Shown here in pieces: positions 16,881-25,844 of a DNA stretch of 45,434 bases (positions within the stretch are counted from its first letter, which is position 1; each line of letters opens with the position of its first letter). This DNA comes from an uncultured Prevotella sp. (GTDB taxonomy: Bacteria; Bacteroidota; Bacteroidia; Bacteroidales; Bacteroidaceae), in contig CAMHDT010000004.1 in assembly GCA_946183985.1 (NCBI GenBank), positions 1 through 45,434 of the forward strand, given 5' to 3'. The position numbers and the translations under genes were made by a program. The notes beneath the pieces were generated by a model, which did not search any database, was not told the origin of the DNA, and was given only the letters and a program-made list of their open reading frames with translations.

Positions 16881-16890
16881 CTATTACGCT

Positions 16891-18042
16891 GTGAACTGCA
16901 GACTCATTATCACGCTTCTTGCCACACTCTTCATGTGTGAGACCATCGCTGCCGGGGAGGTGGCCGATGGCGATAGTGCCGTTGTAGCAGGGGAGGTGGC
17001 CGATGGCGACAGCACTGTTGTTGCAAAGAAACCAGCCAAGAAGAAGTATGGTCTGGTGAGGCGAACCATCAGGGGCTTTGACAAACTCGACACGGCCTAC
17101 ATAGAGCCGCAACGCTACACCTATACCGTCATGATGCAGATGACGCATTCTTACGAACGCTATACGCTTCGGGCTTCAGGGCGGCATGCGCAGTCGATGA
17201 CCTTTGCTCCTGACATCAACATGAAGGTGGGACCCTATTTCGGATGGAAATGGTTCTTTGCGGGCTACACCTTCGATTTGAAGCACCTGAGCCTGAACGA
17301 CATCAAGCAGGAGTTTGACTTTAGCGTCTACAGTTCGCAAATAGGATTCGACCTGTTCTACCGCCGTACGGGCAGCGAATATAAGTTGCGCAATGCGCAT
17401 CTCGGCGACAATATCGATGTCTCTTCGCTCGATGGCGTGCCCTTCGACGGCGTGAAGGCAGGAATAACGGGCTTCAACCTCTATTATATCTTCAATCACG
17501 GACGCTTCTCATATCCTGCTGCCTTCGCGCAAAGCACACGGCAGAAGGTGAGTTGCGGGTCGTGGATGGCGGGCATCGGCTATACCAAACACAGCATTGG
17601 ACTTGACTACGACCGGCTGCAGCACCTCATTGACGACCGGCTGGGGGCCAACACCGTGGCCCTTGACAGCGGCCTGATGTTCAACAGCGTGAGATACTAT
17701 GATTTCAGTCTGTCGGGAGGTTATGCCTACAACTGGGTTTTTGCCCACAACTGGCTCTTTGGGGCCAGCATACAGGCGGCATTGGGACACAAACGAAGTG
17801 TGGGCGATGTGGATGGTACGAACAGCGAGGGCTTTAGTTTTAGGAATGTCAACATCGACGGCATCGGACGCTTCGGACTGGTATATAACAACATGCGGTG
17901 GTATGCAGGGGCAAGCGTCATCCTGCATACCTATAACTACAGGAAATCGCGATTCTCTACAAACGATACGTTCGGCTCGCTGAACATCTATAGCGGCTAC
18001 AACTTCGGACTAAAGAAAAAATACAGGAAAAAGAAACAATGA
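16891..18042 (+). CDS. DUF4421-family outer-membrane-type protein
   Basis: 383 residues if the GTG at 16891 is used; a TTG at 16867 would add eight residues and overlap the upstream stop. The GTG start gives a clean signal peptide (NCRLIITLLATLFMCETIAA). Mature sequence begins with a 12-residue tandem repeat (AGEVADGDS), then a basic stretch and a C-terminal two-thirds rich in alternating aromatic beta strands (YFGWKWFFAGYTF, FDYYDFSLSGGYAYNWVF type), typical of an outer-membrane beta barrel; DUF4421 is a Bacteroidetes family of this kind with no known function. Its stop overlaps the DUF1460 start by four bases, so translation is probably coupled. Confidence 0.75.
   Translation: MNCRLIITLLATLFMCETIAAGEVADGDSAVVAGEVADGDSTVVAKKPAKKKYGLVRRTIRGFDKLDTAYIEPQRYTYTVMMQMTHSYERYTLRASGRHAQSMTFAPDINMKVGPYFGWKWFFAGYTFDLKHLSLNDIKQEFDFSVYSSQIGFDLFYRRTGSEYKLRNAHLGDNIDVSSLDGVPFDGVKAGITGFNLYYIFNHGRFSYPAAFAQSTRQKVSCGSWMAGIGYTKHSIGLDYDRLQHLIDDRLGANTVALDSGLMFNSVRYYDFSLSGGYAYNWVFAHNWLFGASIQAALGHKRSVGDVDGTNSEGFSFRNVNIDGIGRFGLVYNNMRWYAGASVILHTYNYRKSRFSTNDTFGSLNIYSGYNFGLKKKYRKKKQ
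16951..17022 (+). repeat. 36-bp in-frame tandem duplication in the DUF4421 gene
   Basis: Two 36-bp units (16951-16986 and 16987-17022) encode AGEVADGDSAVV and AGEVADGDSTVV just behind the signal peptide. The first 22 bases or so are nearly identical and the ends have drifted at synonymous positions. Confidence 0.8.
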
Positions 18043-18893
18043 ACTGGATTCTTCGCTCTGTCATCGCCATGGCATGGGGCTTCGCTGCGACATGCATGGC
18101 TCAGAATAGCGACAGCATTCTGATAGAAAGAATGCTCAGCCAGGCTCCGCAAGACGCGGGGACGCTCTATTTCGCACGCCAGTTTGTCGGCCGTCCCTAT
18201 GTGGCACATACGCTGGAGATAAACAACGAAGAGCAACTTGTGGTAAATACGCGTCAACTGGATTGTACCACCCTGGTTGAAACGGTCGTCGCACTCTGGC
18301 TTACACACCACGACAGACAGCATTCGTTTGCGGCTTATTGCCGGCATCTGCAGCAACTGCGCTATAGAGACGGCATCATTGCCGGCTATACATCGAGGTT
18401 GCATTATTTTACTGACTGGATTGTCTGCAACTCTGAAAGAGGCATTGTACATGAGATACAACTATCGGAGGCGCCATTCAATGGGGTGCAGACCATCAAG
18501 GTCAATTATATGAGCACGCACCCTGATGCTTACAAGGCCTTAGCGCAGAACCCGCAACTCGTATCTGTCATCGCTCAGCAGGAGCGGCAGATGAACGGCC
18601 TGGAGTTTCGCTTTATTCCGAAAGCGCAAGTGCTTAACAACCGGACACTTAGAAGTGTTATAAGAGATGGAGATATTATTGCCATTACGACATCGAAGCC
18701 AGGGCTCGACATCGCACACCTGGGCTTTGCCGTATGGCAGACCGACGGGCTGCACCTGCTCAATGCTTCTCAACTGCACAAGAAAGTGGTTGTAGAGCCC
18801 ATGACGCTTCGCCGCTATCTCTACAAGCACCCCACCTTCACAGGCATCCGCATCATTCGTGTCCGAAATAATACTGGCCACGGCGGCGCGTGA
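18039..18893 (+). CDS. DUF1460 amidase-like protein (NlpC/P60-related fold)
   Basis: 284 residues with a signal peptide (about 1-21, ending CMAQ). The motif FVGRPYVAHTLE at 49-60 and LVVNTRQLDCTTLVE at 67-81 are the hallmark of DUF1460, in which Cys76 is the expected nucleophile; DIAHLGF places His227 and LLNAS follows as the probable third residue. Structurally characterised members resemble N-acetylmuramoyl-L-alanine amidases acting on peptidoglycan fragments; that function is family knowledge, not shown here. It overlaps the upstream DUF4421 gene by four bases and its last 41 bases overlap the 3' end of the convergent gene. Confidence 0.85.
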   Translation: MNWILRSVIAMAWGFAATCMAQNSDSILIERMLSQAPQDAGTLYFARQFVGRPYVAHTLEINNEEQLVVNTRQLDCTTLVETVVALWLTHHDRQHSFAAYCRHLQQLRYRDGIIAGYTSRLHYFTDWIVCNSERGIVHEIQLSEAPFNGVQTIKVNYMSTHPDAYKALAQNPQLVSVIAQQERQMNGLEFRFIPKAQVLNNRTLRSVIRDGDIIAITTSKPGLDIAHLGFAVWQTDGLHLLNASQLHKKVVVEPMTLRRYLYKHPTFTGIRIIRVRNNTGHGGA

Positions 18894-19629
18894 TCTTGCC
18901 ATAGTTGATGGCATGGCGAGGGCAATGATGGTAACACGCCAGACAGCAAGTGCAACTGTCGTCATGTTTCCAATGGGGAAGACCGTTTTCGAACACAAGG
19001 TCGCCTGTGGGACAAACCTGCGCACACCTGCCACAATGCACACAGGCATCGGCATCGACTGTAAACTTGCGGTCGCTTATCATCCGATGGTTGAAATAAC
19101 TGCCAATGACATGGCTCATCAGCCAAGGGGTCCAGCCGCGCACCGTGTGCCGTTCGCCACGTTGTTGCATCACAATCATCTTGCCATATTGCTCCAAGGC
19201 ATTGCCCGACAGGCTGATCTTCTCCTGCTCGCGCTCCGGCTTGTCTGTATACATAAACGGCAGGCACACGTATGACTCAGGCATCGTCAGGGAAAACTCG
19301 CTGTCCAAGTGCAAGCCTTTTGCTTGCAGGCACTTGTCAAACATCTCCATTGTTAAGCCGATGCTGTCGCCACAAGTGACCAAAGCATATGTGTAGGGCA
19401 GGGTGGTGAAGCGGAAACAGGCTCGCCTCAAAAATCGTCGTACTATTCCTGGCGGCTGCCACCCGTGAACGGGAAAGCAAAAGCCAAGACGCTCGCCATG
19501 GCTTAATTCATACTCACATACATCATTGCGCAGTTCGTTGGCGATACCAACAAGCCGCTCTCCCGTCAATGCCGCAAGGCGTTCTGCTGCCCAGCGTGTA
19601 TTGCCGGTGCCTGAAAAATAGAATATCAT
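18853..19629 (-). CDS. EFR1-family flavodoxin/ferredoxin fusion protein
   Basis: 258 residues from the ATG at 19629. The N-terminus MIFYFSGTGNTRW carries the flavodoxin phosphate-binding loop SGTGNT (6-11). Near the C-terminus two 4Fe-4S clusters are bound by CVHCGRCAQVCP (from Cys196) and CTCCLACYHHCP (from Cys226). Proteins with this layout (EFR1 family) are cytoplasmic electron carriers of anaerobes with unknown partners. A longer reading to 19644 would begin upstream of the -7 box, so 19629 is preferred. The TACCTTTG box ends four bases before the ATG, which suggests a leaderless message. The 3' end overlaps the DUF1460 gene by 41 bases. Confidence 0.85.
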   Translation of the reverse strand: MIFYFSGTGNTRWAAERLAALTGERLVGIANELRNDVCEYELSHGERLGFCFPVHGWQPPGIVRRFLRRACFRFTTLPYTYALVTCGDSIGLTMEMFDKCLQAKGLHLDSEFSLTMPESYVCLPFMYTDKPEREQEKISLSGNALEQYGKMIVMQQRGERHTVRGWTPWLMSHVIGSYFNHRMISDRKFTVDADACVHCGRCAQVCPTGDLVFENGLPHWKHDDSCTCCLACYHHCPRHAINYGKITRRRGQYYFGHE

Positions 19630-19633
19630 ACTG

Positions 19634-19695
19634 CAAAGGTACAAAATAATTATCTATTATCCATTATCAATTATCAATTATTTTTATTACCTTTG
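19634..19695. promoter_or_regulatory. Divergent promoters for the EFR1 gene and truA
   Basis: TACCTTTG lies on the minus strand at plus bases 19634-19641, four bases before the EFR1-family ATG, and on the plus strand at 19688-19695, ten bases before the truA ATG. Between them is AT-rich repeat sequence (19646-19684) of the ATTATCAATTATC type. Confidence 0.75.
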
Positions 19696-19705
19696 CACCT
19701 TGATT

Positions 19706-20440
19706 ATGAGATACTTCATCACATTGAGTTACGACGGAACGCGATTTCACGGATGGCAAATACAGCCAAACGGCATATCTGTTCAAGGCGAACTGCAGCA
19801 CGCTTTGTCGCTCATTCTTCGCACTGAGATACAGGTGACGGGCGCAGGACGAACCGATGCCGGCGTACATGCCGCCATGATGGTGGCACATTTTGACACT
19901 TTAATGCCCATTGACTGTCAGCAACTTGCCTACAAACTGAACAAACTGCTGCAGCGAGACATTGCCATACAGCATATCCGGCAGGTCGACGATGCGCTGC
20001 ATGCCCGTTTCTCTGCCACATCGCGTACCTACTATTATTATGTGCATACTCATAAAGACCCGTTTCTTCGTCATTACTCGTGCGAGATACACTATCCGCT
20101 TGACTTCCAATTGATGAACCGGGCGGCGGCGCTGCTCCTTCAGCATGAGGATTTCCAGGCATTCTGCAAAAGCCATGCCGATGTCAAGACGACGATATGC
20201 CATATTACCCGTGCACAATGGGTGCAGATAGCGCCAACACAGTGGCGATTTGAAATAACGGCAAACAGATTTCTGAGAAACATGGTCAGGGCTGTCGTTG
20301 GAACTCTCATCGATGTAGGTCGGAAACGCATCACCGTCGACGACTTTCAGAAGGTCATTCAACTGCGGAAAAGAACAAATGCGGGAGAGTCAATGCCTCC
20401 CAATGCGCTTTTCCTGCAAGATATACAATATAATAATTAA
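19706..20440 (+). CDS. truA: tRNA pseudouridine(38-40) synthase
   Basis: 244 residues from the ATG at 19706 (MRYFITLSYDGTRFHGWQ); a TTG two codons earlier is less likely. TruA isomerises uridine to pseudouridine in the anticodon arm of many tRNAs. The catalytic Asp51 is in GAGRTDAGVHA, and the typical RTYYYYV and FEITANRFLRNMVRAVVGTL segments follow. Length matches the family. It has its own promoter with a leader of only a few bases. Confidence 0.95.
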   Translation: MRYFITLSYDGTRFHGWQIQPNGISVQGELQHALSLILRTEIQVTGAGRTDAGVHAAMMVAHFDTLMPIDCQQLAYKLNKLLQRDIAIQHIRQVDDALHARFSATSRTYYYYVHTHKDPFLRHYSCEIHYPLDFQLMNRAAALLLQHEDFQAFCKSHADVKTTICHITRAQWVQIAPTQWRFEITANRFLRNMVRAVVGTLIDVGRKRITVDDFQKVIQLRKRTNAGESMPPNALFLQDIQYNN

Positions 20441-20510
20441 CAATTCACAATTCAGAATTAACAATTCACAATTCAGAATTAACAATTAACAATTTGTAAT
20501 TTATAATTCA
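20441..20510. repeat. 21-bp AT-rich tandem repeat between truA and the DMT gene
   Basis: Two near-perfect copies of a 21-bp unit containing AACAATTCACAATTCAGAAT are followed by a shortened third (AACAATTAACAATTTG). It fills the space between truA and the transporter gene; no TAnnTTTG box is seen, so the transporter may be read through from truA. Confidence 0.75.
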
Positions 20511-20516
20511 GATTTC

Positions 20517-21401
20517 ATGTGGTTAATATGTGCATTCCTGTCAGCAGTATTTCTTGGAATATACGACGCACTCAAGAAAAAAGCACTCAGCAACAATGCT
20601 GTCATACCCGTACTGTTTCTTAACACGCTCTTTTCGTCAATCATACTGCTTCCAACGATTGTGGCGTCTGACGCTGCATGGCCCACACCGCATGCTTTCC
20701 TGCTCATACTCATTAAAGCCTTTATTGTGCTTGCCAGTTGGCTGTTGGGATACATCGGCATCAAACACCTGCCGCTGACCATCGTCGGACCTATTAATGC
20801 CACGCGTCCTGTCATGGTGTTGCTTGGAGCCATCATTGTCTTTGGCGAAAAACTGAATCCCTGGCAGTGGGCCGGCGTGATCTTGGCCATCACTTCCTTC
20901 CTGCTGCTTGGCCGGAGTGGTAAGAAAGAAGGCATCGACTTCAAGCACGACAAACATATCTACATGATTGTTGGTGCGGCTGCACTTGGTGCCATCAGCG
21001 GACTATATGATAAATATCTCATGGCACCCGTAGCGGAAGGAGGCGCACAACTAAACCCTGTGATGGTGCAGGCATGGTACAACATCTTCCAGGCGGTCAT
21101 CATGTTTATCATACTTTGCATATTGCGAGTGCCGAAGCATAAGCAGACAACACCGTTCCGTTGGGACTATGCCATTATTGGCATTAGTGTGTTCCTAACG
21201 GCAGCCGACTTTCTCTATTTCTATGCACTCTCACTGCCAGCAGCCATGATAAGCATCGTGAGTATGATTAGGCGAGGAAGTGTTATCGTGTCATTCCTAT
21301 GCGGAGCAACTTTCTTCCATGAAAGAAACCTCAAGGCAAAAACCTTAGACCTTGTGCTCGTCATCCTTGGAATGATCTGCCTTTATATCGGTTCCAAGTA
21401 G
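20517..21401 (+). CDS. EamA/DMT-superfamily transporter
   Basis: 294 residues with about ten hydrophobic helices in two EamA halves. The first half ends in the typical LPLTIVGPINATRPVMVLLGAIIVFGEKLNPWQWAGVILAITSFLLLG, and the second in SMIRRGSVIVSFLCGATFFHERNL and a final helix; E in FGEKL and H-E in FHERNL sit at the conserved positions of the drug/metabolite transporter family. The transported compound is unknown. The Lys-rich loop KKEGIDFKHDKH separates the halves. It converges on uvrB with nine bases between the stops. Confidence 0.82.
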   Translation: MWLICAFLSAVFLGIYDALKKKALSNNAVIPVLFLNTLFSSIILLPTIVASDAAWPTPHAFLLILIKAFIVLASWLLGYIGIKHLPLTIVGPINATRPVMVLLGAIIVFGEKLNPWQWAGVILAITSFLLLGRSGKKEGIDFKHDKHIYMIVGAAALGAISGLYDKYLMAPVAEGGAQLNPVMVQAWYNIFQAVIMFIILCILRVPKHKQTTPFRWDYAIIGISVFLTAADFLYFYALSLPAAMISIVSMIRRGSVIVSFLCGATFFHERNLKAKTLDLVLVILGMICLYIGSK

Positions 21402-21410
21402 ATCCGGATG

Positions 21411-23426
21411 CTATTTCAACTCCAGTTCCTTCTGTAGCGCAATGATTTCATCACGATACTGGGCGGCTTTCATGAAGTCAAGTTGGCGTGCTGCCTCCTT
21501 CATGCGGCGCGTCGTTTCGGCTATCAGACGCTCCAACTCAGGCCGTGTCATCTGCTCTATCACGGGATCGGCAGCAACATCCGCACTTATGCCTGAGGCA
21601 ACGACCTTCAGTTCTTTCACATCCGAACGGTCATCGCGGCTCAACGCACCCTTCAGACTCTTCACGATTTGTTGCGGCGTAATGCCATGTGCTTCGTTGT
21701 AGGCCATCTGCTTCATCCGTCGGCGCTGCGTCTCGTCAATGGTGAGTTGCATCGATGCCGTCACGGTGTCTGCATACATGATGACGCGGCCATTCACATT
21801 GCGGGCGGCACGCCCTGCTGTTTGCACCAGACTGCGACGGCTACGCAGGAACCCTTCCTTGTCGGCATCAAGGATGGCAACGAGCGACACTTCCGGCAGG
21901 TCAAGACCTTCGCGCAATAAGTTCACACCAACCAGTACTGCATATTCGCCACTGCGCAGACGGTCGAGAATCTGTACACGGTCCAACGTGCCGACATCGC
22001 TGTGGATATAGGCGGTAGGAATGCCGTGGTTCAAAAGATATTCCGACAACTCCTCGGCCATGCGCTTCGTCAGTGTGGTCACCAGCGTGCGCTCGTCACG
22101 TTCCATGCGCAAACGAATCTCTTCAAGCAGGTCGTCAATCTGGTTCTCACTGGGACGGACTTCAATGTCTGGGTCGAGTAGTCCGGTGGGGCGTATTACT
22201 TGCTCCACAACAACACCTTCCGACTCGTTCAGTTCAAAGTCGGCTGGCGTGGCTGAGACATAGACAACCTGATTAACCATCGACTGGAACTCGTCGAAGG
22301 TGAGTGGCCGGTTGTCGAAAGCAGCCGGCAACCGAAAACCGTATTCCACGAGATTGGTCTTGCGTGCCCTGTCGCCACCATACATGGCACCTATCTGAGG
22401 TATGCTGACATGGCTCTCGTCAACAAAAAGAAGGAAGTCGGATGGGAAATAGTCGAGCAGGCAATAGGGGCGTTCGCCAGGATGACGCCCATCGAAATAA
22501 CGTGAGTAGTTTTCTATTCCCGAACAGTGTCCCAGTTCCTTTATCATCTCCATGTCATATTCCACACGCTCTTTGATGCGCTGTGCCTTTAACTCGTCGC
22601 CCAGTTCCTCAAAGAATGCCACCTGCTGCGCCAAATCGTCTTGTATGGCGTGGATGGCATGCTCCGTCTGTTCCTGAGTGGTAGTGAAAAGATTTGCCGG
22701 ATAGAGTTTGTATTCTGCATAACGCCCTTTGCGTTGTAACGTCACAGAATCCAACTCTTCGATGCTCTCGATCTCGTCATCCCAGAATACCACGCGCAGA
22801 ATCATATCGTTGTAGGCCATGTAGATATCGATGGTGTCGCCTTTGACGCGGAATGTACCTCGTTCAAGGGCCAGGTCGTTGCGCACATAAAGTGACTGCA
22901 CCAGCCGTCGGAGCAGTGCATTGCGGTCAATAGTCTGTCCCTGATGTATCATCACTACATTTTCCGACAAGGCATTTGGACTTCCCATGCCGTAGATACA
23001 TGAAACGGATGATACAACAATCACATCCTTACGTCCTGAAAGTAAACTGCTTACGGCCGACAAACGCAGGCGGTCTATTTCTTCGTTGATGGCCAAATCC
23101 TTTTCAATATAAGTGTCGCTCGACGGTAAGTATGCTTCGGGCTGATAGTAATCATAGTAACTCACATAATATTCTACAGCATTGTCAGGGAAAAAGCCTT
23201 TCATCTCAGTAAAGAGTTGCGCGGCCAGTGTCTTGTTGTGGCTTAGGATAAGTGTAGGACGCTTTACTTGCTCAATGACATTGGCCATCGTAAAGGTCTT
23301 GCCAGATCCCGTAACGCCGAGCAGTACTTGAGCCCTGTCGCCACGCTCAATGCCGTCAACCAGTTGCCTGATAGCCTCAGGCTGGTCGCCAGTGGGCTGA
23401 TATGATGATGTAAGTTTGAAATCCAT
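21411..23426 (-). CDS. uvrB: Excinuclease ABC subunit B
   Basis: 671 residues from the ATG at 23426 (MDFKLTSSYQPTGDQPEAI), the usual length. An upstream in-frame reading to 23528 crosses the promoter and is rejected. UvrB is the helicase-fold damage verifier of nucleotide excision repair, loaded by UvrA (2019-4850). Walker A GVTGSGKTFT is at 38-47; the damage-probing beta-hairpin contains YYDYYQPEAYLPSSDTYI; the helicase motif VDESH and the C-terminal UVR segment (RRMKEAARQLDFMKAAQYRDEI) that contacts UvrC are present. The -7 box TAATTTTG is nine bases before the ATG, so the leader is very short. Confidence 0.96.
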   Translation of the reverse strand: MDFKLTSSYQPTGDQPEAIRQLVDGIERGDRAQVLLGVTGSGKTFTMANVIEQVKRPTLILSHNKTLAAQLFTEMKGFFPDNAVEYYVSYYDYYQPEAYLPSSDTYIEKDLAINEEIDRLRLSAVSSLLSGRKDVIVVSSVSCIYGMGSPNALSENVVMIHQGQTIDRNALLRRLVQSLYVRNDLALERGTFRVKGDTIDIYMAYNDMILRVVFWDDEIESIEELDSVTLQRKGRYAEYKLYPANLFTTTQEQTEHAIHAIQDDLAQQVAFFEELGDELKAQRIKERVEYDMEMIKELGHCSGIENYSRYFDGRHPGERPYCLLDYFPSDFLLFVDESHVSIPQIGAMYGGDRARKTNLVEYGFRLPAAFDNRPLTFDEFQSMVNQVVYVSATPADFELNESEGVVVEQVIRPTGLLDPDIEVRPSENQIDDLLEEIRLRMERDERTLVTTLTKRMAEELSEYLLNHGIPTAYIHSDVGTLDRVQILDRLRSGEYAVLVGVNLLREGLDLPEVSLVAILDADKEGFLRSRRSLVQTAGRAARNVNGRVIMYADTVTASMQLTIDETQRRRMKQMAYNEAHGITPQQIVKSLKGALSRDDRSDVKELKVVASGISADVAADPVIEQMTRPELERLIAETTRRMKEAARQLDFMKAAQYRDEIIALQKELELK

Positions 23427-23435
23427 AATCGAGTG

Positions 23436-23525
23436 CAAAATTACGAATATTCTGTAAAATATAAGGCAAAAGCGGTTAAAAAAACTATAAACTCTTTGCA
23501 ATTCAAGTAAAAATGAGTAATTTTG
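23436..23525. promoter_or_regulatory. Divergent promoters for uvrB and bamD
   Basis: Minus strand: TAATTTTG at plus bases 23436-23443, nine bases before the uvrB ATG. Plus strand: TTTG at 23495-23498, 19 bases, TAATTTTG at 23518-23525, a perfect consensus promoter for bamD. Confidence 0.85.
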
Positions 23526-23550
23526 CACACTCTAAATGGAATATACAGAA

Positions 23551-24378
23551 ATGAAAACCAACATCGTCATATTGTCTCTGTGCGGTCTGCTCATGTGCAG
23601 TTGTGCTGCAGAGTTCAATCGCGTATATAAGTCGACCGACTATAATTACAGATACGAATATGCCAAGCAGTGCTTCGCCGAAGGGCGATACACTCAGGCC
23701 GAGACACTGTTGCGCGAAGCCATTTCGCTGAAAAAAGGTACTGATGAAGCACAAGAGTCACTTTACATGCTGGCAATGGCTGAATTCATGAATCGCGACT
23801 ATGAGTCTGCGTCAGAAACATTCAAGAAGTATTTTACTTCCTATCCCAAGGGGTTCTATGCTGAGCAGGCCATGTTCTATGTAGGTGAGGCTCTTTATCA
23901 AAGTGCGCCGGAACCCAGACTTGACCAGACGCCAACCATTGGAGCCATTAATGCCTATCAGCAGTTTCTTGACATTTTCCCGACATCGGCCATGCGGCCA
24001 ATGGCACAGCAGAAATTGTTTGATCTGCAAGACCGCCTTGTGCAAAAAGAACTGCTCTCTGCACAACTCTATTATAATCTAGGTGGTTATTTCGGTAATA
24101 TCAATTCAAACAGTGAGAGCAATTATACCTCAAGCATCATCGTGGCACAGAATGCTCTGAAGAACTATCCTTACACCAAGTTTCGTGAAGACTTCGCACT
24201 TATTATTATGAAGAGCAAGTTTGAGTTGGCTGAGAATAGCGGCGAAGAACGGAAATTGGAACGTTACAGGGATGCAGAGGATGAATGCTACGGATTCCTC
24301 AACGAATATCCTGAGTCTAAGAGTCGGAGTGTGGCCGAGCGTTTCATTGAGAAGTGCAAGAAAGTGACGAAAGACTGA
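23551..24378 (+). CDS. bamD: Outer membrane protein assembly factor BamD
   Basis: 275 residues from the ATG at 23551 (MKTNIVILSLCGLLMCSC); an ATG five codons upstream also exists. The signal peptide ends in a lipobox with the likely lipidated Cys18. The mature part is helical with tetratricopeptide-type repeats: YEYAKQCFAEGRYTQAETLLREAI, MLAMAEFMNRDYESASETFKKYFTSYPKG, then AINAYQQFLDIFPTS and later FLNEYPESK. BamD is the essential lipoprotein of the BAM complex that inserts beta-barrel proteins. It has a perfect promoter and leads a long co-directional group. Confidence 0.9.
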   Translation: MKTNIVILSLCGLLMCSCAAEFNRVYKSTDYNYRYEYAKQCFAEGRYTQAETLLREAISLKKGTDEAQESLYMLAMAEFMNRDYESASETFKKYFTSYPKGFYAEQAMFYVGEALYQSAPEPRLDQTPTIGAINAYQQFLDIFPTSAMRPMAQQKLFDLQDRLVQKELLSAQLYYNLGGYFGNINSNSESNYTSSIIVAQNALKNYPYTKFREDFALIIMKSKFELAENSGEERKLERYRDAEDECYGFLNEYPESKSRSVAERFIEKCKKVTKD

Positions 24379-24436
24379 CAGAGGAATGAAGGGTTGAAAG
24401 ATAGAAGAATTAAGGAATTAAATAAACAATATTAAG

Positions 24437-24787
24437 ATGGATTACAAAAAATCGAAAGCACCGGTAAATACCGTTACCCGCAACATCATGGACCTTTGCG
24501 ATGAAACAGGCAATATCTACGAGAGCGTGGCTATCATCTCAAAAAGAGCCAATCAGATTTCGGTTCAGATAAAGGAAGACCTCTCAAAGAAACTGGCTGA
24601 GTTTGCCAGTTATAACGATTCATTGGAAGAAGTCTTTGAAAACCGTGAACAGATAGAGATTTCACGCTATTACGAGAAACTGCCAAAACCATCGCTTCTT
24701 GCCACACAAGAGTTCATTGAGGGCAAGGTTTACTGGCGCGACCCTGCCAAAGACTCGGCTGACGGTGTTGGCGAAAATGCAGAATAA
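24437..24787 (+). CDS. rpoZ: RNA polymerase omega subunit, Bacteroidetes type
   Basis: 116 residues. The sequence NTVTRNIMDLCDETGNIYESVAIISKRANQISVQIKEDLSKKL corresponds to the omega/Rpb6 fold, with the conserved NIYESVAIISKRANQI helix that wraps the beta-prime C-terminus. The Bacteroidetes version lacks close similarity to E. coli RpoZ and has a longer C-terminal tail (EFIEGKVYWRDPAK), as here. Position after bamD and before a DUF4293 gene is, as I recall, conserved in Bacteroidales. Confidence 0.85.
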   Translation: MDYKKSKAPVNTVTRNIMDLCDETGNIYESVAIISKRANQISVQIKEDLSKKLAEFASYNDSLEEVFENREQIEISRYYEKLPKPSLLATQEFIEGKVYWRDPAKDSADGVGENAE

Positions 24788-24811
24788 TTCTTATTCCCGT
24801 TTTCCGACGCT

Positions 24812-25210
24812 ATGATTCAGCGCAAGCAAACATTGTTTCTGCTAGTGGCAGCAATGGTACTGGCCGTTGCTGCGATTTTCAACACAGGGAGCATAGCCAT
24901 GTTGGTGGTGCTTATTGTGGCGGCTGTTGTGGCAGTAGCCGACATCTTTCTTTATGTCAATCGCAGGCTTCAGGCTAAAATTGTCGTTGCTGACATCTTT
25001 CTCCTCATTGCCTGGTACATCTTATTTGCCATCATCAAGGGACAACCTTATTATGCAGATGCCGACGCTGTGACGATGGAACCTGGCAGCCAGACTGTGT
25101 TCTCTTGGACCGATGCACTTCCGCTTGTGGCCCTTTTCCTGCTGTTTATGGCGCGAAAGGGCATCATGAGCGACGAGAAGTTGGTGCGTTCGCTTGACAG
25201 AATACGTTGA
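24812..25210 (+). CDS. DUF4293-family membrane protein
   Basis: 132 residues beginning [11 protein letters not shown], the family's typical start, with four hydrophobic segments (about 8-24, 27-47, 57-74 and 100-117) and a short extracytoplasmic loop. DUF4293 proteins are small Bacteroidetes membrane proteins of unknown role. It lies 24 bp after rpoZ and about 28 bp before engB. Confidence 0.8.
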   Translation: MIQRKQTLFLLVAAMVLAVAAIFNTGSIAMLVVLIVAAVVAVADIFLYVNRRLQAKIVVADIFLLIAWYILFAIIKGQPYYADADAVTMEPGSQTVFSWTDALPLVALFLLFMARKGIMSDEKLVRSLDRIR

Positions 25211-25238
25211 ACAACCATTATGCTTACCCCGTTTGCCA

Positions 25239-25841
25239 ATGATTATCAAGACTGCCGAATTCACCTTGTCAGCACCTACCGTGAGTATGTGCCCAAAAGA
25301 CAACAAGCCTGAATATGCCTTCATTGGTCGTAGTAATGTGGGCAAGTCAAGTCTCATTAATATGCTGTGCCGCAACAAGCGGCTGGCCAAGACATCATCC
25401 ACGCCTGGCAAGACCCTGCTCATCAACCATTTCCTTATTAATAAGGAGTGGTATGTGGTCGATTTGCCCGGCTACGGTTTTGCCAAGCGCTCAAAGAGTG
25501 AGGTTGCCAAGATTGAGCAAATGATACGCGGCTATATCTTAGGCCGCGAACAGATGGTGAATGTGTTTGTTCTCATCGATGTTCGCCATGAGCCTCAGAA
25601 GATTGACCTCGAGTTTATGGAGTGGCTTGGTCTGTCAAGTGTGCCGTTTGCCATCGTATTCACTAAGAAAGACAAACTCTCTGCCTCGAAAGTGAAGCAG
25701 AATGTTGATGCCTATGTAAAGGCGATGATGGAGACATGGGAGGAGATGCCGCCATATTTCGTTACCTCTTCGGAAAATGGCGACGGGCGTGACGAGGTAC
25801 TTGCCTATATCGAAGAAATCAACAAGTCGCTTAAACAATAG
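25239..25841 (+). CDS. engB: Ribosome biogenesis GTP-binding protein EngB (YihA/YsxC)
   Basis: 200 residues from the ATG at 25239 ([19 protein letters not shown]); a 15-residue longer reading would overlap the preceding gene and adds unlikely sequence. GTPase motifs: G1 GRSNVGKSS at 30-38, G2 in [10 protein letters not shown]3 [10 protein letters not shown]4 TKKDK, G5 VTSSENG. EngB acts in assembly of the large ribosomal subunit. It is four bases from the ABC-F gene. Confidence 0.95.
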   Translation: MIIKTAEFTLSAPTVSMCPKDNKPEYAFIGRSNVGKSSLINMLCRNKRLAKTSSTPGKTLLINHFLINKEWYVVDLPGYGFAKRSKSEVAKIEQMIRGYILGREQMVNVFVLIDVRHEPQKIDLEFMEWLGLSSVPFAIVFTKKDKLSASKVKQNVDAYVKAMMETWEEMPPYFVTSSENGDGRDEVLAYIEEINKSLKQ

Positions 25842-25844
25842 TAA

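Noticed and set aside
20441-20516. tRNA or small RNA between truA and the transporter
   Set aside because: Only AT-rich tandem repeats are present; no cloverleaf or T-loop sequence. No tRNA was found anywhere in the window.
23427-23528. N-terminal extension of UvrB
   Set aside because: It overlaps the promoter; MDFKLTSSYQPTGDQP is the normal start.
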